Positions 44,450-53,123 of a stretch of DNA of 64,000 nt are shown here, piece by piece. The translations under genes were made by a program, and so were the position numbers. The notes under the pieces were generated by a model that worked only from the letters and a program-made list of their open reading frames with translations, had not been told where the DNA came from and ran no database searches. Position 1 is the stretch's first letter, and each line of letters starts with the position of its first letter. Location of the stretch: assembly GCF_900113005.1 (NCBI RefSeq), contig NZ_FONW01000001.1, positions 824,996 to 888,995 of the forward strand. Reading direction: 5' to 3'. The stretch is from Sunxiuqinia elliptica (GTDB lineage: Bacteria > Bacteroidota > Bacteroidia > Bacteroidales > Prolixibacteraceae).

Positions 44450-44740
44450 TTCAAATCTCCGTTCTTGAGGGTTAATTTTTTTTATTAATCTTTTATGTTG
44501 CTGATTGTTAGTATATTTTGATTTTTAAAAGTTGCTGTTCAGCATAAAATTAACCCAAATATTAACCTATTGATAACCCCTGTGTAAGCCTAAATTAAAA
44601 GGTGGGTAAGTGGTTTGTGGTAGCTTTAAATCGCTTAAATTGGCAGATCTGTCTCGTGAGATCATGTTGATTTCGGTGAACCATAAAACGTGAAAAAGAT
44701 TTGGGTGCTGCCAGTTGATGCAGCCAAAAATTAGGAGCTA

Positions 44741-46273
44741 ATGAAACTGAAACTTGGAAATCTATTCAATGGGAAACGGGCTTACGCCTTCTTTATCCTG
44801 TTAGGTGTTGTTGCTTGCCTGGTTGTATTGAGCTTGGGAAACAAGGCAATGGAATATACCTCGACAGATGATTATTGCATGTCGTGCCATGTTCACCCGC
44901 ACGCTGAAGAGAGCTGGAAACTTTCAACACATTATAATAATGAGGCTGGAGTAATTGTGCATTGCGTTGAATGCCATCTTCCTCCAAAAGGGCACGGACA
45001 TTTGGTCGCAAAAGCCAAGCATGGATTTAAAGATGTGTATGGAATGCTTTTTAAAGACAGTGCCGACTTTAATTGGGAAGAGAAGCGTAAGGTCGAGAAT
45101 GCACAGCACTTTGTTTATAAAGAGTCTTGTTTAAAATGTCACCAGAATTTATTTCCAACAACACTCTCTCCAGAGGGTGATGATGCTCACTTATATTACC
45201 TGACTAGTAAAGAAGAATTGCGCTGCATTAATTGTCACTTGCATGTTGGTCATCACGATCCTAATGCCGCGCATGAGCACAATATGAATTTTGGAACGAT
45301 TGCTTCTGCTGAAGAAGAAGTTTATGAGCAACCTACCTCTGTGAATCGTTTTGAGAATTTTACAGAAAAGATTCCTGGAACCAGTGTGAGTTTTGAAATG
45401 GTTGCTGTTCCGGGTGGTACTTTTCAGATGGGAAGCCCCGAGAAAGAGCCACTTCGCGACAAGGATGAAGGTCCGGTTTTTAATGCTAAAGTCGGCAATT
45501 TCTGGATGGGAAAAGTGGAGGTTAGCTGGGAGGAATACTTGGCATTCTTTAAAGCGACCTCGTCGCAAGGACGAAAAGAAGCGATAGAGGTTGATGAAGA
45601 AGTCGATGGAATTACGGGGCCAACACCTCCGTGGGGAGCACCAGACCAAGGTTGGGGAAAAGGATCCCGGCCGGCGATTACAATGAGCTGGCATGCTGCG
45701 AACACCTATTGCCGGTGGCTGACTCAGGTTACGGGGAAAAAATACCGCCTACCAACGGAAGCTGAATGGGAGTATGCTTGTCGTGCAGGTAGTCAAACTC
45801 CTTATCCGTTTGAGGGCAGTCCAAAAGATTATACCAGCAAGGGGTTTTTGAAAAAGATTTTTTCACCGGATACCGCCATTATCAATAGCTATGTCGCTTA
45901 CGAGTTGAATAGCGATGGGATGACCATGGCTCCTGAAGCTGTTAAACCGAATGCGTTTGGATTGAAAAATATGTTAGGGAATGTCGCCGAGTTTTGCTTG
46001 GATTATTACGATCCAGCGATTTATCAGGAGTATAGTAAGGCGAAGGTGGTTGAGAATCCTCGGGGACCTAAAAAAGGAAGAGAGCATGTTGTTCGGGGAG
46101 GTTCTTTTAAAAGCGATGCCAAGGATGTGCGTTCTGCGGCGCGTGATTATACCCGAACCAAGGCTTGGCTGATGACCGATCCCCAAATGCCGAAATCGAT
46201 TTGGTGGTACTCGGATGTAATGGAAGTCGGATTTCGGGTTGTGTGTGAAGTAGATGAATCAATTGAGCAATAA
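44741..46273 (+). CDS. NapC/NirT-type tetraheme cytochrome fused to an FGE-like domain
   Basis: The 510-residue protein has an N-terminal membrane anchor (about 15-33), then four heme-c motifs: CMSCH (46-50), CVECH (75-79), CLKCH (130-134) and CINCH (162-166). This is the size and order of a NapC/NrfH quinol dehydrogenase. After a linker (about 175-205) comes a formylglycine-generating-enzyme/SUMF1 fold (about 210-505; FEMVAVPGGTFQMGSPEKE, VEVSWEEYLAFF, YRLPTEAEWEYACRAGS, NAFGLKNMLGNVAEFCLDYY, VRGGSF). The catalytic cysteine pair of true FGE, expected shortly after RGGSF, is missing here, so it is not a sulfatase-activating enzyme. A Tat-exported Gfo/Idh/MocA gene follows after 14 bp. It may pass quinol electrons to a periplasmic redox partner. 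Confidence 0.88.
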   Translation: MKLKLGNLFNGKRAYAFFILLGVVACLVVLSLGNKAMEYTSTDDYCMSCHVHPHAEESWKLSTHYNNEAGVIVHCVECHLPPKGHGHLVAKAKHGFKDVYGMLFKDSADFNWEEKRKVENAQHFVYKESCLKCHQNLFPTTLSPEGDDAHLYYLTSKEELRCINCHLHVGHHDPNAAHEHNMNFGTIASAEEEVYEQPTSVNRFENFTEKIPGTSVSFEMVAVPGGTFQMGSPEKEPLRDKDEGPVFNAKVGNFWMGKVEVSWEEYLAFFKATSSQGRKEAIEVDEEVDGITGPTPPWGAPDQGWGKGSRPAITMSWHAANTYCRWLTQVTGKKYRLPTEAEWEYACRAGSQTPYPFEGSPKDYTSKGFLKKIFSPDTAIINSYVAYELNSDGMTMAPEAVKPNAFGLKNMLGNVAEFCLDYYDPAIYQEYSKAKVVENPRGPKKGREHVVRGGSFKSDAKDVRSAARDYTRTKAWLMTDPQMPKSIWWYSDVMEVGFRVVCEVDESIEQ

Positions 46274-46287
46274 AAAATACCAATGTC

Positions 46288-47637
46288 ATGACAGATAACT
46301 CAAAAAATATTAATCGACGCCGATTCCTGGAGGCTACTGCTTTGGCGGGAGTCGGTGTGTTGGGGGCTGGCGCTGTGCTTTCTTCTTGTAAAGGCAAAAA
46401 GGACGCAGCAGCACTTGGTCTGCCTCCAATTTTAAGTGCAGCTCCTGCTGGTAAGAAGTTGAGAGCCGGATTAGTTGGGGTTGGAAACCGGGGAACCGGA
46501 GCTGCAATCAACTTTATTAGTGCAGGTCCGGATTTGGAAATTGTTGCTTTAGCAGATGTTTTTCAGGATAAGATTGATGCATGTCGGAAGCGTTTTGCCG
46601 GATATAAGCGTCCGATCCCTGAGGAGAACTGTTTTGTGGGCTTTGATGGTTACAAGAAGTTGATGGCATTGGAAGAGGTTGATGTTGTGCTGTTAGCAAC
46701 TCCACCGCAGTTTCGGCCTTTGCACTTTAAGGAAGCTGTCAAGCAGCAAAAGCATGTTTTTCTTGAAAAACCGATGGCTGTTGATCCGGTTGGTATTCGC
46801 TCGGTGATTGCCTCGGCAAAGAAAGCTGCTGCCATTGGCTTGAATGTGGTGACCGGGACTCAGCGTCGTCATCAGGAAGATTATATTGAAACCTACAAGC
46901 AGGTAGCTAACGGAGCAATTGGACAAATTACTTCGGCTAAAGCCTATTGGAATCAGAATCACGTTTGGTTCCGTACCCGCGAGGAAGGTTGGGATGATAT
47001 GACTTATATGATGCGCAACTGGAACAACTTCTGTTGGTTGTGTGGTGATCACATTCTGGATACGCATGTGCATAACATCGATGTGGTGAACTGGTTTATC
47101 GGGAAGCAGCCTGAAAGTGCGATTGGCTATGGAGGTCGTGCTCGACGGTTGACTGGAGATCAGTATGATTATTTCAGTATTGATTTTGAATATGGAAATG
47201 GCGTGAGCTCACACAGCATGAGCCGTCAGATTGATAATTGTGCCAACGGAACCGGAGAGATGATTGTTGGAACAGAAGGTTATACCAACTGTCAAAATAC
47301 AATCTGGAATTTGGATGGTACTGTGAAGTGGAAATTTGAATACCCGATTGGGGAAGATGGACAACCGATGAATAAAGTGAAGATTCCTCCTTACGTTCAG
47401 GAGCACATGCACTTGGTTCATGCAATTCGAACCGGGGAATATGTGAATGAAGCAGAAACAACAGCGATTTCAACCCTGACTGCAATTATGGGTAGAACAG
47501 CTGCTTACACCGGGCAAAAAGTAACTTGGGACGAGATTTTTAAATCAGATATGGATTTAGGGCCAAAAGAAATGAAGTTTGGTCCTGTAGATATGGAATT
47601 CCCTGTTCCTGTGCCAGGAACAGCACACAAAGCTTGA
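46288..47637 (+). CDS. Tat-exported Gfo/Idh/MocA-family oxidoreductase lipoprotein
   Basis: The 449-residue protein carries a twin-arginine signal (NINRRRFLEATALAGVGVLGAG) ending in a lipobox (LSSC), so it is folded with its NAD(P) cofactor before export and then anchored. The Rossmann domain (about 50-190) has RAGLVGVGNRGTG and the lysine motif FLEKPMAVD (catalytic Lys region). The C-terminal substrate domain (about 195-440) has GTQRRHQEDYIE and the His motif CGDHILDTHVHNIDVVNWF. Exported members include GH109-type glycosidases that use NAD in a redox cycle, so it may be a glycosidase or sugar oxidoreductase. It forms a tight operon with the cytochrome-FGE fusion, which suggests a shared periplasmic redox role. 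Confidence 0.9.
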   Translation: MTDNSKNINRRRFLEATALAGVGVLGAGAVLSSCKGKKDAAALGLPPILSAAPAGKKLRAGLVGVGNRGTGAAINFISAGPDLEIVALADVFQDKIDACRKRFAGYKRPIPEENCFVGFDGYKKLMALEEVDVVLLATPPQFRPLHFKEAVKQQKHVFLEKPMAVDPVGIRSVIASAKKAAAIGLNVVTGTQRRHQEDYIETYKQVANGAIGQITSAKAYWNQNHVWFRTREEGWDDMTYMMRNWNNFCWLCGDHILDTHVHNIDVVNWFIGKQPESAIGYGGRARRLTGDQYDYFSIDFEYGNGVSSHSMSRQIDNCANGTGEMIVGTEGYTNCQNTIWNLDGTVKWKFEYPIGEDGQPMNKVKIPPYVQEHMHLVHAIRTGEYVNEAETTAISTLTAIMGRTAAYTGQKVTWDEIFKSDMDLGPKEMKFGPVDMEFPVPVPGTAHKA

Positions 47638-47679
47638 CAAGAACTGCCGAGCCAATTAAACCACTATTAACCTAGTATT

Positions 47680-47703
47680 GGGGAAGTTTCGGCTTCCCCT
47701 TTC
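47680..47703 (+). terminator. Probable terminator after the Gfo/Idh/MocA gene
   Basis: The stem GGGGAAG/CTTCCCC with loop TTTCGG is followed by only TTTC, so termination may be weak. Confidence 0.45.
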
Positions 47704-47744
47704 AGCCCATGTGGCTAGTTGAAACTAAATTAAACGAAAAGCTT

Positions 47745-48677
47745 ATGGTCTCTTTGGTAGTTCCGATATTTAATGAAGAGGAGTTGATTGATGAATTGGT
47801 TCCTCGAACCGTAAAAGCCCTGGCAAATATCAAGAATGAGTTTGAATTGATCTTTGTCGATGATGGGAGTACAGATGATAGTTTGAAACGGCTGATTGCT
47901 TTCCAGGAGCGAGATGATCGAATTCGGGTGATTTCGCTTTCCAAAAATTTTGGTCATCAGGCTGCTTTTACTGCGGGGCTGGAACATGCAACTGGTGGCT
48001 ATGTTGCCATGATGGATGGAGACTTGCAAGATCCTCCGGAATTGCTCAAGGAGATGCATGATAAGCTGGTTAATGAGGATTTTGATATCGTTAGTGGACG
48101 AAGGTCGGCACGTAAGGGTAATAAGGCTAAAAACGCAGTTACAGGAGTTTTTCATAACCTGTTTAAAAGCGTTGCGAATATTGAAGACCTGGAAAATGCC
48201 GGAAACTTCTCCATGATGAACCGGAAAGCACTGTCGGCATTGCTGTCACTCGAAGAGCGGGTGCGTTATTTGCCTGGATTACGAAGTTTTGTTGGTTTTA
48301 ATCAGGGGTTTGTGGATTATGTGCGCGAAGATCGTTTTCAGGGGAAACCTAAAATGACTTTCGGAAAGCTGTTTGTGTTGGCTGCAGATGCTATTTTTTC
48401 GTTTTCGAAGTTCCCAATTCGTGTGTGTTTGGTGTTGGGATTGATTGGAACTATTGTTTTTATGCTGGCTGGTATGTATGTGTTGGTGGCCAAGTTTCTT
48501 GGTTTTGCCATCATGGGCTGGTCGTCAACCGTGCTGAGCATTTATTTTTTAGGATCAATTCAGTTGATCTTTTTGGGGGTTGTGGGTGAATATGTCTATC
48601 GTATTTATAAAGAGTCACAGCGACGCCCACTCTATTTTGTGAAGAAGATTTATCAATCAAAAGATAATAAAGCATGA
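47745..48677 (+). CDS. GT2 polyprenyl-phosphate glycosyltransferase (GtrB/DPM1-like)
   Basis: The enzyme of about 310 residues transfers a sugar from a nucleotide donor to a polyprenyl phosphate. The GT-A domain (1-225) has VSLVVPIFNEEELI, the nucleotide-binding FVDDGSTDDSL, and the metal motif YVAMMDGDLQDPPELL. Two membrane helices near the C-terminus (about 230-250 and 265-285) are typical of the GtrB group. The ATG at 47745 follows an A-rich stretch and places the first strand normally; a longer frame from 47709 would begin next to the upstream terminator. The stop overlaps the start of the GT39 gene by 4 bp, so they are translationally coupled, and the lipid-linked sugar is probably used by that partner. 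Confidence 0.92.
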   Translation: MVSLVVPIFNEEELIDELVPRTVKALANIKNEFELIFVDDGSTDDSLKRLIAFQERDDRIRVISLSKNFGHQAAFTAGLEHATGGYVAMMDGDLQDPPELLKEMHDKLVNEDFDIVSGRRSARKGNKAKNAVTGVFHNLFKSVANIEDLENAGNFSMMNRKALSALLSLEERVRYLPGLRSFVGFNQGFVDYVREDRFQGKPKMTFGKLFVLAADAIFSFSKFPIRVCLVLGLIGTIVFMLAGMYVLVAKFLGFAIMGWSSTVLSIYFLGSIQLIFLGVVGEYVYRIYKESQRRPLYFVKKIYQSKDNKA

Positions 48678-50746
48678 ATGAGCGTCACCTGAAAGTATTG
48701 TTTTTCTCGCTGGCTGCAGCTTTGCTGTTGGTATTGCTGGTGGTGAGCCGCGATGCAGGAATTTCGGGTGACGAGGAAGTTCATTACGTTCATTCTGAGA
48801 AAGTTTACGATTATTTTGCATCCTACGGGAAAGACCGCGATGCGCTGAAAACCCCCAAAACACATTTGCAGTACTATGGGCAAACGCCGGATAACCTGGC
48901 TACCATTTGTATGCATTGGTTTGGGATTGATGATGTGTATGGTTTTCGGCACTTGTTTAGCAGCTTTATAGGTTGGTTGTGTATTCTGGTGGCCGCCCTG
49001 TTTGCCACATGGCTGAAAGGCTATCGTGCCGGAATTATAACACTGCTGCTGTTTGCTGTTTCACCGCGTTTTATGGGACACTTGCAAAATAATCTGAAAG
49101 ATATTCCTTTTGCCCTGGCCTATATTGCTGGAGTGTATTATACGCTGAAATTAACCTATGCCAGATTTAAGCCAAGCTCTTCGATTTCGATTTTGCTTTT
49201 AATAGCGAGTATTGCTTTTTCCGTCAGTATCAGGGCAGGAGGAATCTTATTAGCCTTTTACCTACTTTTCGCGGGGGTGCTTTTCTATTTTTACGAGTAC
49301 CTTGATGGGCGGGAAGTAAGGTGGGCGCATGTCCAGCGGACTTTTCTAAAGTTGCTGGTCTTTTCTTTCGCAGGTTACCTGCTAGGTCTGTTGCTCTGGC
49401 CATATGCGCTTCAAAATCCATTTATCAATCCTTGGAAATCGTATCAGGTAATGACTGATTTTCCAACGACAATTCGGCAAATTTTTGATGGAGAGTTCAT
49501 TTGGTCAGACTTTAGGCCTTGGTATTATTTGCCCAAGTATATGTTGATCACCATTCCGCTGGTGGTTCTGGGTGGACTTGTTCTGTTTGCAGTTTATGGC
49601 AAGTCGCTAATTCAGGGTAAGCATCGGTTGACTTATATTTTGCTGGCCTTTACGACACTTTTTCCGGTCATTTTTGTCATTCTTACCAAATCAAACCTGT
49701 ACGGTGCGTGGCGCCACTTCCTGTTTGTTTATCCTGGAATTGTTGTGCTATCGGCTGTTGGAATTAACGAGCTGTTTGGCCGTTTTAAGAAACAAGGGGC
49801 GAAAGTGTTGGTTGCAGTCGTTCTGGTTGGCTTGTTGATTCATCCGGTTGCTTTTATGGTGCGTTCGCATCCCTATTATTATTTGTATTACAATCAGCTG
49901 GTGGGTGGTTTGAATGGTGCCTATGGGCGCTATGAGACCGATTATTATTATCACACCATGCGAAGTGGCGCCGAGTGGCTGGGAGATTATTTGAATAAGC
50001 AGCATCAGAGTGAACCCTTGGTTGTTGGAAGCAACTTTCCGGTGCAGTGGTATTTGTGCGATCATGCGAATTTGAGTTTCCGCTATTTTCAATACCAGTT
50101 TCGAAGTGATGCTGACTGGGATTACGCGATTATTGGAAATAGCTACATTCAGCCAGGGCAGCTTACAAATGGCAATTTTCCTCCAGAAGGAACAATACAT
50201 GTTGTCGAGGTTGATGATGTTCCTGTTTGTGCGGTGGTCAAGCGGAAGTCGAAAGCTTCATTGCGGGGTGTTCAGGCTTATTCTGATAAGAATTATGAGC
50301 TGGCGGAAGCGAGCTTTAAAAAAGCGTTACAGTCCTATAAAAGAGATGAGCATATTTATTCTCGTTTGGGAAAAACCTTAAGTTTGCAAAATAAAAGGCA
50401 GGAGGCGGTGGATGTTTTGCAGACCGCATTGAGTATTAATGGGAATTATGAGCCGGCATTGAAGTTGATGGGGCAATTGTCCGTTGAAACAGGTGATCAG
50501 GCGAAGGCGAAAGCTTATTTTGAGCACTTGCTTGACGTTAATCCCAAATATTTTAGTGCCTATGTGGAGCTAGCTTCAATTTACGGGCAGACCCAGCCGG
50601 AAAAAGCCAGGCGGCTGTTAAAGGACTGCTTGCAGATTTATCCAAAGTATGAACCTGCAATCCGAGCACTGGCAGAGACCTATCAGGAAACACATCCTGA
50701 AATTGTGGATAAGTATAGGGAATACCTGAATACAATTAATGACTAA
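48674..50746 (+). CDS. GT39/PMT-like membrane glycosyltransferase with C-terminal TPR
   Basis: The 690-residue protein begins with a membrane region of about 10-12 helices (to about 400). Its first external loop holds the acidic GT-C motif GISGDEEVHY (about 30-39), as in ArnT/PMT-type enzymes that use polyprenyl-linked sugars. Other membrane landmarks are AVSPRFMGHLQNNLKDIPFALAYIAG and LYGAWRHFLFVYPG. A soluble beta-rich part follows, and then a series of tetratricopeptide repeats (about 535-680; NYELAEASFKKALQSYK, QEAVDVLQTALSINGNYEPAL). It overlaps the GT2 gene by 4 bp. The two together should add a sugar to a lipid, glycan or protein outside the cytoplasm. The TPR tail is an uncommon addition and may hold the acceptor. 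Confidence 0.88.
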   Translation: MNERHLKVLFFSLAAALLLVLLVVSRDAGISGDEEVHYVHSEKVYDYFASYGKDRDALKTPKTHLQYYGQTPDNLATICMHWFGIDDVYGFRHLFSSFIGWLCILVAALFATWLKGYRAGIITLLLFAVSPRFMGHLQNNLKDIPFALAYIAGVYYTLKLTYARFKPSSSISILLLIASIAFSVSIRAGGILLAFYLLFAGVLFYFYEYLDGREVRWAHVQRTFLKLLVFSFAGYLLGLLLWPYALQNPFINPWKSYQVMTDFPTTIRQIFDGEFIWSDFRPWYYLPKYMLITIPLVVLGGLVLFAVYGKSLIQGKHRLTYILLAFTTLFPVIFVILTKSNLYGAWRHFLFVYPGIVVLSAVGINELFGRFKKQGAKVLVAVVLVGLLIHPVAFMVRSHPYYYLYYNQLVGGLNGAYGRYETDYYYHTMRSGAEWLGDYLNKQHQSEPLVVGSNFPVQWYLCDHANLSFRYFQYQFRSDADWDYAIIGNSYIQPGQLTNGNFPPEGTIHVVEVDDVPVCAVVKRKSKASLRGVQAYSDKNYELAEASFKKALQSYKRDEHIYSRLGKTLSLQNKRQEAVDVLQTALSINGNYEPALKLMGQLSVETGDQAKAKAYFEHLLDVNPKYFSAYVELASIYGQTQPEKARRLLKDCLQIYPKYEPAIRALAETYQETHPEIVDKYREYLNTIND

Positions 50747-50759
50747 AAAATAAATACGA

Positions 50760-51014
50760 ATGAAAAAACTAATGTTGATTTTAGCCCTATTCGGAATGTT
50801 GGCCGTAGGAGCTTTGCAGCCAGTAGCTGCACAAGAGCAGGAAGAAGATTTATTTGAAATGGAGGATACCTTGTCGATTGATGATATGGATCCTGTGTTT
50901 TATGAAGCAGAACAAGAATCTGGAAGTAGCAGCACAACTACTGTATTAATTATAGTCGCAATTGTTGTTGTGGGTGCCGGTGTTTACTTCGTTGCTAAAA
51001 AGAAGAAAAAATAG
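50760..51014 (+). CDS. Small secreted protein with C-terminal membrane anchor
   Basis: The 84-residue protein has a signal peptide (about 1-25, ending PVAAQ), a short acidic mature region of about 30 residues (EQEEDLFEMEDTLSIDDMDPVF), a Ser/Thr linker, one hydrophobic helix (about 59-77, TVLIIVAIVVVGAGVYFVA) and a KKKKK end. The layout signal-acidic linker-helix-basic tail resembles sorting tails or tiny envelope adaptors, but no sorting motif is seen. It lies 13 bp after the GT39-TPR gene and before a terminator, so it belongs to the glycosyltransferase operon and may be a target or helper of it. I do not know the family. Confidence 0.7.
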   Translation: MKKLMLILALFGMLAVGALQPVAAQEQEEDLFEMEDTLSIDDMDPVFYEAEQESGSSSTTTVLIIVAIVVVGAGVYFVAKKKKK

Positions 51015-51043
51015 GCCTGTTTTAGGTTTATAAGAGAAAAGGG

Positions 51044-51074
51044 AAGCTCTATGTATATCATAGGGCTTTTTTTG
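51044..51074 (+). terminator. Rho-independent terminator of the glycosyltransferase operon
   Basis: The stem AAGCTCTATG/CATAGGGCTT, with one G-T pair, and a 5-base loop is followed by a T-run, 30 bp after the stop of the small gene. Confidence 0.85.
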
Positions 51075-51648
51075 CAATAGGGCGGCTTAAAATGGCTTTT
51101 GAAGGATTGAATCTTGTCGTTTTGTATTGTTTTTCGCTTTTTGAATTCAAAAAGTTTGAAAAGAAACAGGAACGGGCGAATTGTTGGCACGATTTAATAA
51201 TTAGTTAATATTTGATTTTTCTTGTCTGTGTCTCTAGTTATATTATCATAATAGTTTAGCATTCAAATAATTTGTAAGGAGCGTATCGTGTCAGTGCTTT
51301 CAAATTGAAAGCAAAAAAAACAATTTGATGATATTTGTTTTGTTCTGATTGAGAATATTTGGATGTTAATTAAAATTTTGCTCTGTTTTTGCGTGTGTTT
51401 TAAGCGTTTGTGTGTTTTTTAACATGTTTTTAAAAACTGTAAGCTGTACTCGAAAAGTACTTGCTCAAAATGACCTTTTTTAGCTTTTTAATAAAACTTT
51501 GAAGCTTCTATCTTGTTTTTTACTTTCATTTTAAAACTAATTTTCTTTTAACAAAAATTATTCATGCTCTTTGTCAGGTTTTTGGGTGAAAAGCGGCTAT
51601 ACATTTGCCCTTGTTATTACAACAAATTAACGATTAAAACCATTTGTC
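51075..51648. other. Long A+T-rich intergenic region, no gene seen
   Basis: About 570 bp with many T-tracts and no credible reading frame on either strand. The only signal I can point to is TACATTTG at 51600-51607. An unrecognised small RNA cannot be excluded. Confidence 0.5.
51600..51607 (+). promoter_or_regulatory. Candidate promoter -7 element before the 51649 gene
   Basis: TACATTTG fits TAnnTTTG, 41 bp upstream of the start. A TTTG at 51581-51584 is closer than the usual -33 spacing. Confidence 0.4.
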
Positions 51649-52122
51649 ATGAAAAGGAAAAACAGAATTATCGGCTTTTTATTTGCTGCTATGTTTGTGG
51701 CCTCTTTGAGTGTTTTTGCAGGAGAAGAAACAGCTTTTGTTGATGATTATAAAATTTCCTCGAAAGTAGATTTCGAACCAAGCAAGGTTTATCAAAAAAG
51801 TTGGGAAATCACCTACGGCGAATCAAAGCGTCCGGTTCAGGTTTTCTTGAAAGAAACCAAAAAAGGTGAAGAATATATTATCCGCACCAATTATTTTGAA
51901 GTAAAGTATGTAAACTCCGAGAAGGGCTTTGGAGCCCGTTCAATGAGGGTATCGGAACTAGTTGTACCGGAGAGCTTGAATGAGCAGGTATTGAATCAAG
52001 ATCAGCTATCAAGACAGAAAGTGATTACAATGTCGCAGATTGATCGTCAGGAAGCCCTTGATTTAATTGCCGGTTTTCTTCCTGAGCTCGTAAATGACCA
52101 GTACAAGAATATCCTCAATTAA
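51649..52122 (+). CDS. Secreted protein of unknown function
   Basis: The 157-residue protein has a signal peptide (about 1-24, ending VFAGE). The mature part is about 133 residues, beta-rich in the first half (VYQKSWEITYGESKRPVQVFLKETKKGEEYIIRTNYFEVKYVNSEKGFGARSMRVSE) and helical at the end (RQEALDLIAGFLPELV). No Cys, metal or catalytic motif is visible, and I do not recognise the family. It has its own candidate promoter and terminator, so it is a single-gene unit next to the polysaccharide locus. The position just beyond the last biosynthetic gene gives no clear clue. Confidence 0.7.
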   Translation: MKRKNRIIGFLFAAMFVASLSVFAGEETAFVDDYKISSKVDFEPSKVYQKSWEITYGESKRPVQVFLKETKKGEEYIIRTNYFEVKYVNSEKGFGARSMRVSELVVPESLNEQVLNQDQLSRQKVITMSQIDRQEALDLIAGFLPELVNDQYKNILN

Positions 52123-52145
52123 TAATTAAACAGCTATTAATTTAT

Positions 52146-52181
52146 AAGCCGCTTCCCCCCAGAAGCGGCTTCTTTATTTTT
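52146..52181 (+). terminator. Rho-independent terminator after the 51649 gene
   Basis: The stem AAGCCGCTTC/GAAGCGGCTT is followed by CTTTATTTTT. It also lies at the 3' end of the opposing wbp-like operon and may stop both. Confidence 0.85.
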
Positions 52182-53121
52182 AGGCTTTTAAGAATGGGTG
52201 ATAATCGCCCTTAGCCCCGATGGGGTGGCTGTTTCTTAGTTCATGCGTCAGCAGGATGCATGGCTTAGCTTCTTGAAGCCCAAAACCATTTCCCTCAAGA
52301 ATGTGCTGATAGCTTTGTGTGTGTAGATCTGTAAATCCACCGCTAAACTCAATTTCTTCATTTTCAACGGTGATTGAACGGTAGGTTCTCATGCCTTTAT
52401 CTTTTGCCTCTTGGGGAATACTGTTGTAGTCGAGACTTAAAAACCAACGAACCCGAGCGTTTTTTAGTTGCAGGAAACCAGCTGCTTTATCAGCTTCATA
52501 GGTGTGGACAACACTGTGTTGAACTTCTCCGAAAATCCATTGGAGCATATCAAAGAAGTGGATGCCGATATTGGTGGCTACACCGCCGGATTTGCTTGGA
52601 TCACCTTTCCAGCTTTTGTAGTACCATTTCCCTCTGGAGGTGATGTAGGTCAGATCAATGTCAAAAATTTTGTCGGGTGCCGCTTGCTTAACCTTTTCTC
52701 GTAAAGCAATAATGGTTGGATGCAATCTTAGCTGAAGGATATTAAAGACTTTCTTGCCAGTGGTTTGTTCCGCTTGTTCAATGCGTTCCAGCTCTTCGGG
52801 ATATAAAACAAGTGGTTTTTCACAGATTGCAAAGCTCTGATTTTTAAGTGCAGCTTGAATGTGGTCTGCATGTTTGTAGTTGGGAGAGCAGATGCTTGTA
52901 TAGTCGATTGGTGTCACATGGCTCTTTTGCCATTGAGCTACAAAAGTTTCAAACTCTTTTTCATTCAAAAAAAACTCTGCTTCGGGAAAAAAGCTATCCA
53001 TTCTTCCCATCACGTCAAACTGATCGGTTGCCGCCACGATGGTGTTGCCAGTTTCACGAATGGCACGCATATGGCGTTCAGCAATGTAGCCGGCTGCACC
53101 GACTAGCACAAAATTCTTCAT
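52180..53121 (-). CDS. wbpB: WbpB-type UDP-N-acetylglucosaminuronate 3-dehydrogenase (Gfo/Idh/MocA)
   Basis: The 313-residue enzyme has a Rossmann domain (1-120; LVGAAGYIAERHMRAI, YTSICSPNYKH, and the lysine motif AICEKPLVL) and a substrate domain with LQLRLHPTIIALREKV and SGGVATNIGIHFFDMLQWIFGE (catalytic His region). This close pattern matches WbpB/WlbA, which oxidise UDP-GlcNAcA at C3 so that an amino group can be added by WbpE. It is the last gene of a four-gene minus-strand operon with the aminotransferase, a formyltransferase and the 6-dehydrogenase; the stop of the upstream gene is 2 bp from its start. The neighbours support this exact step rather than a generic oxidoreductase. Confidence 0.85.
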   Translation of the reverse strand: MKNFVLVGAAGYIAERHMRAIRETGNTIVAATDQFDVMGRMDSFFPEAEFFLNEKEFETFVAQWQKSHVTPIDYTSICSPNYKHADHIQAALKNQSFAICEKPLVLYPEELERIEQAEQTTGKKVFNILQLRLHPTIIALREKVKQAAPDKIFDIDLTYITSRGKWYYKSWKGDPSKSGGVATNIGIHFFDMLQWIFGEVQHSVVHTYEADKAAGFLQLKNARVRWFLSLDYNSIPQEAKDKGMRTYRSITVENEEIEFSGGFTDLHTQSYQHILEGNGFGLQEAKPCILLTHELRNSHPIGAKGDYHPFLKA

Positions 53122-53123
53122 TC

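Noticed and set aside
44741..46273. Annotation as a sulfatase-modifying factor
   Set aside because: The FGE-like part lacks the expected catalytic cysteine pair, and no sulfatase gene is in the window.
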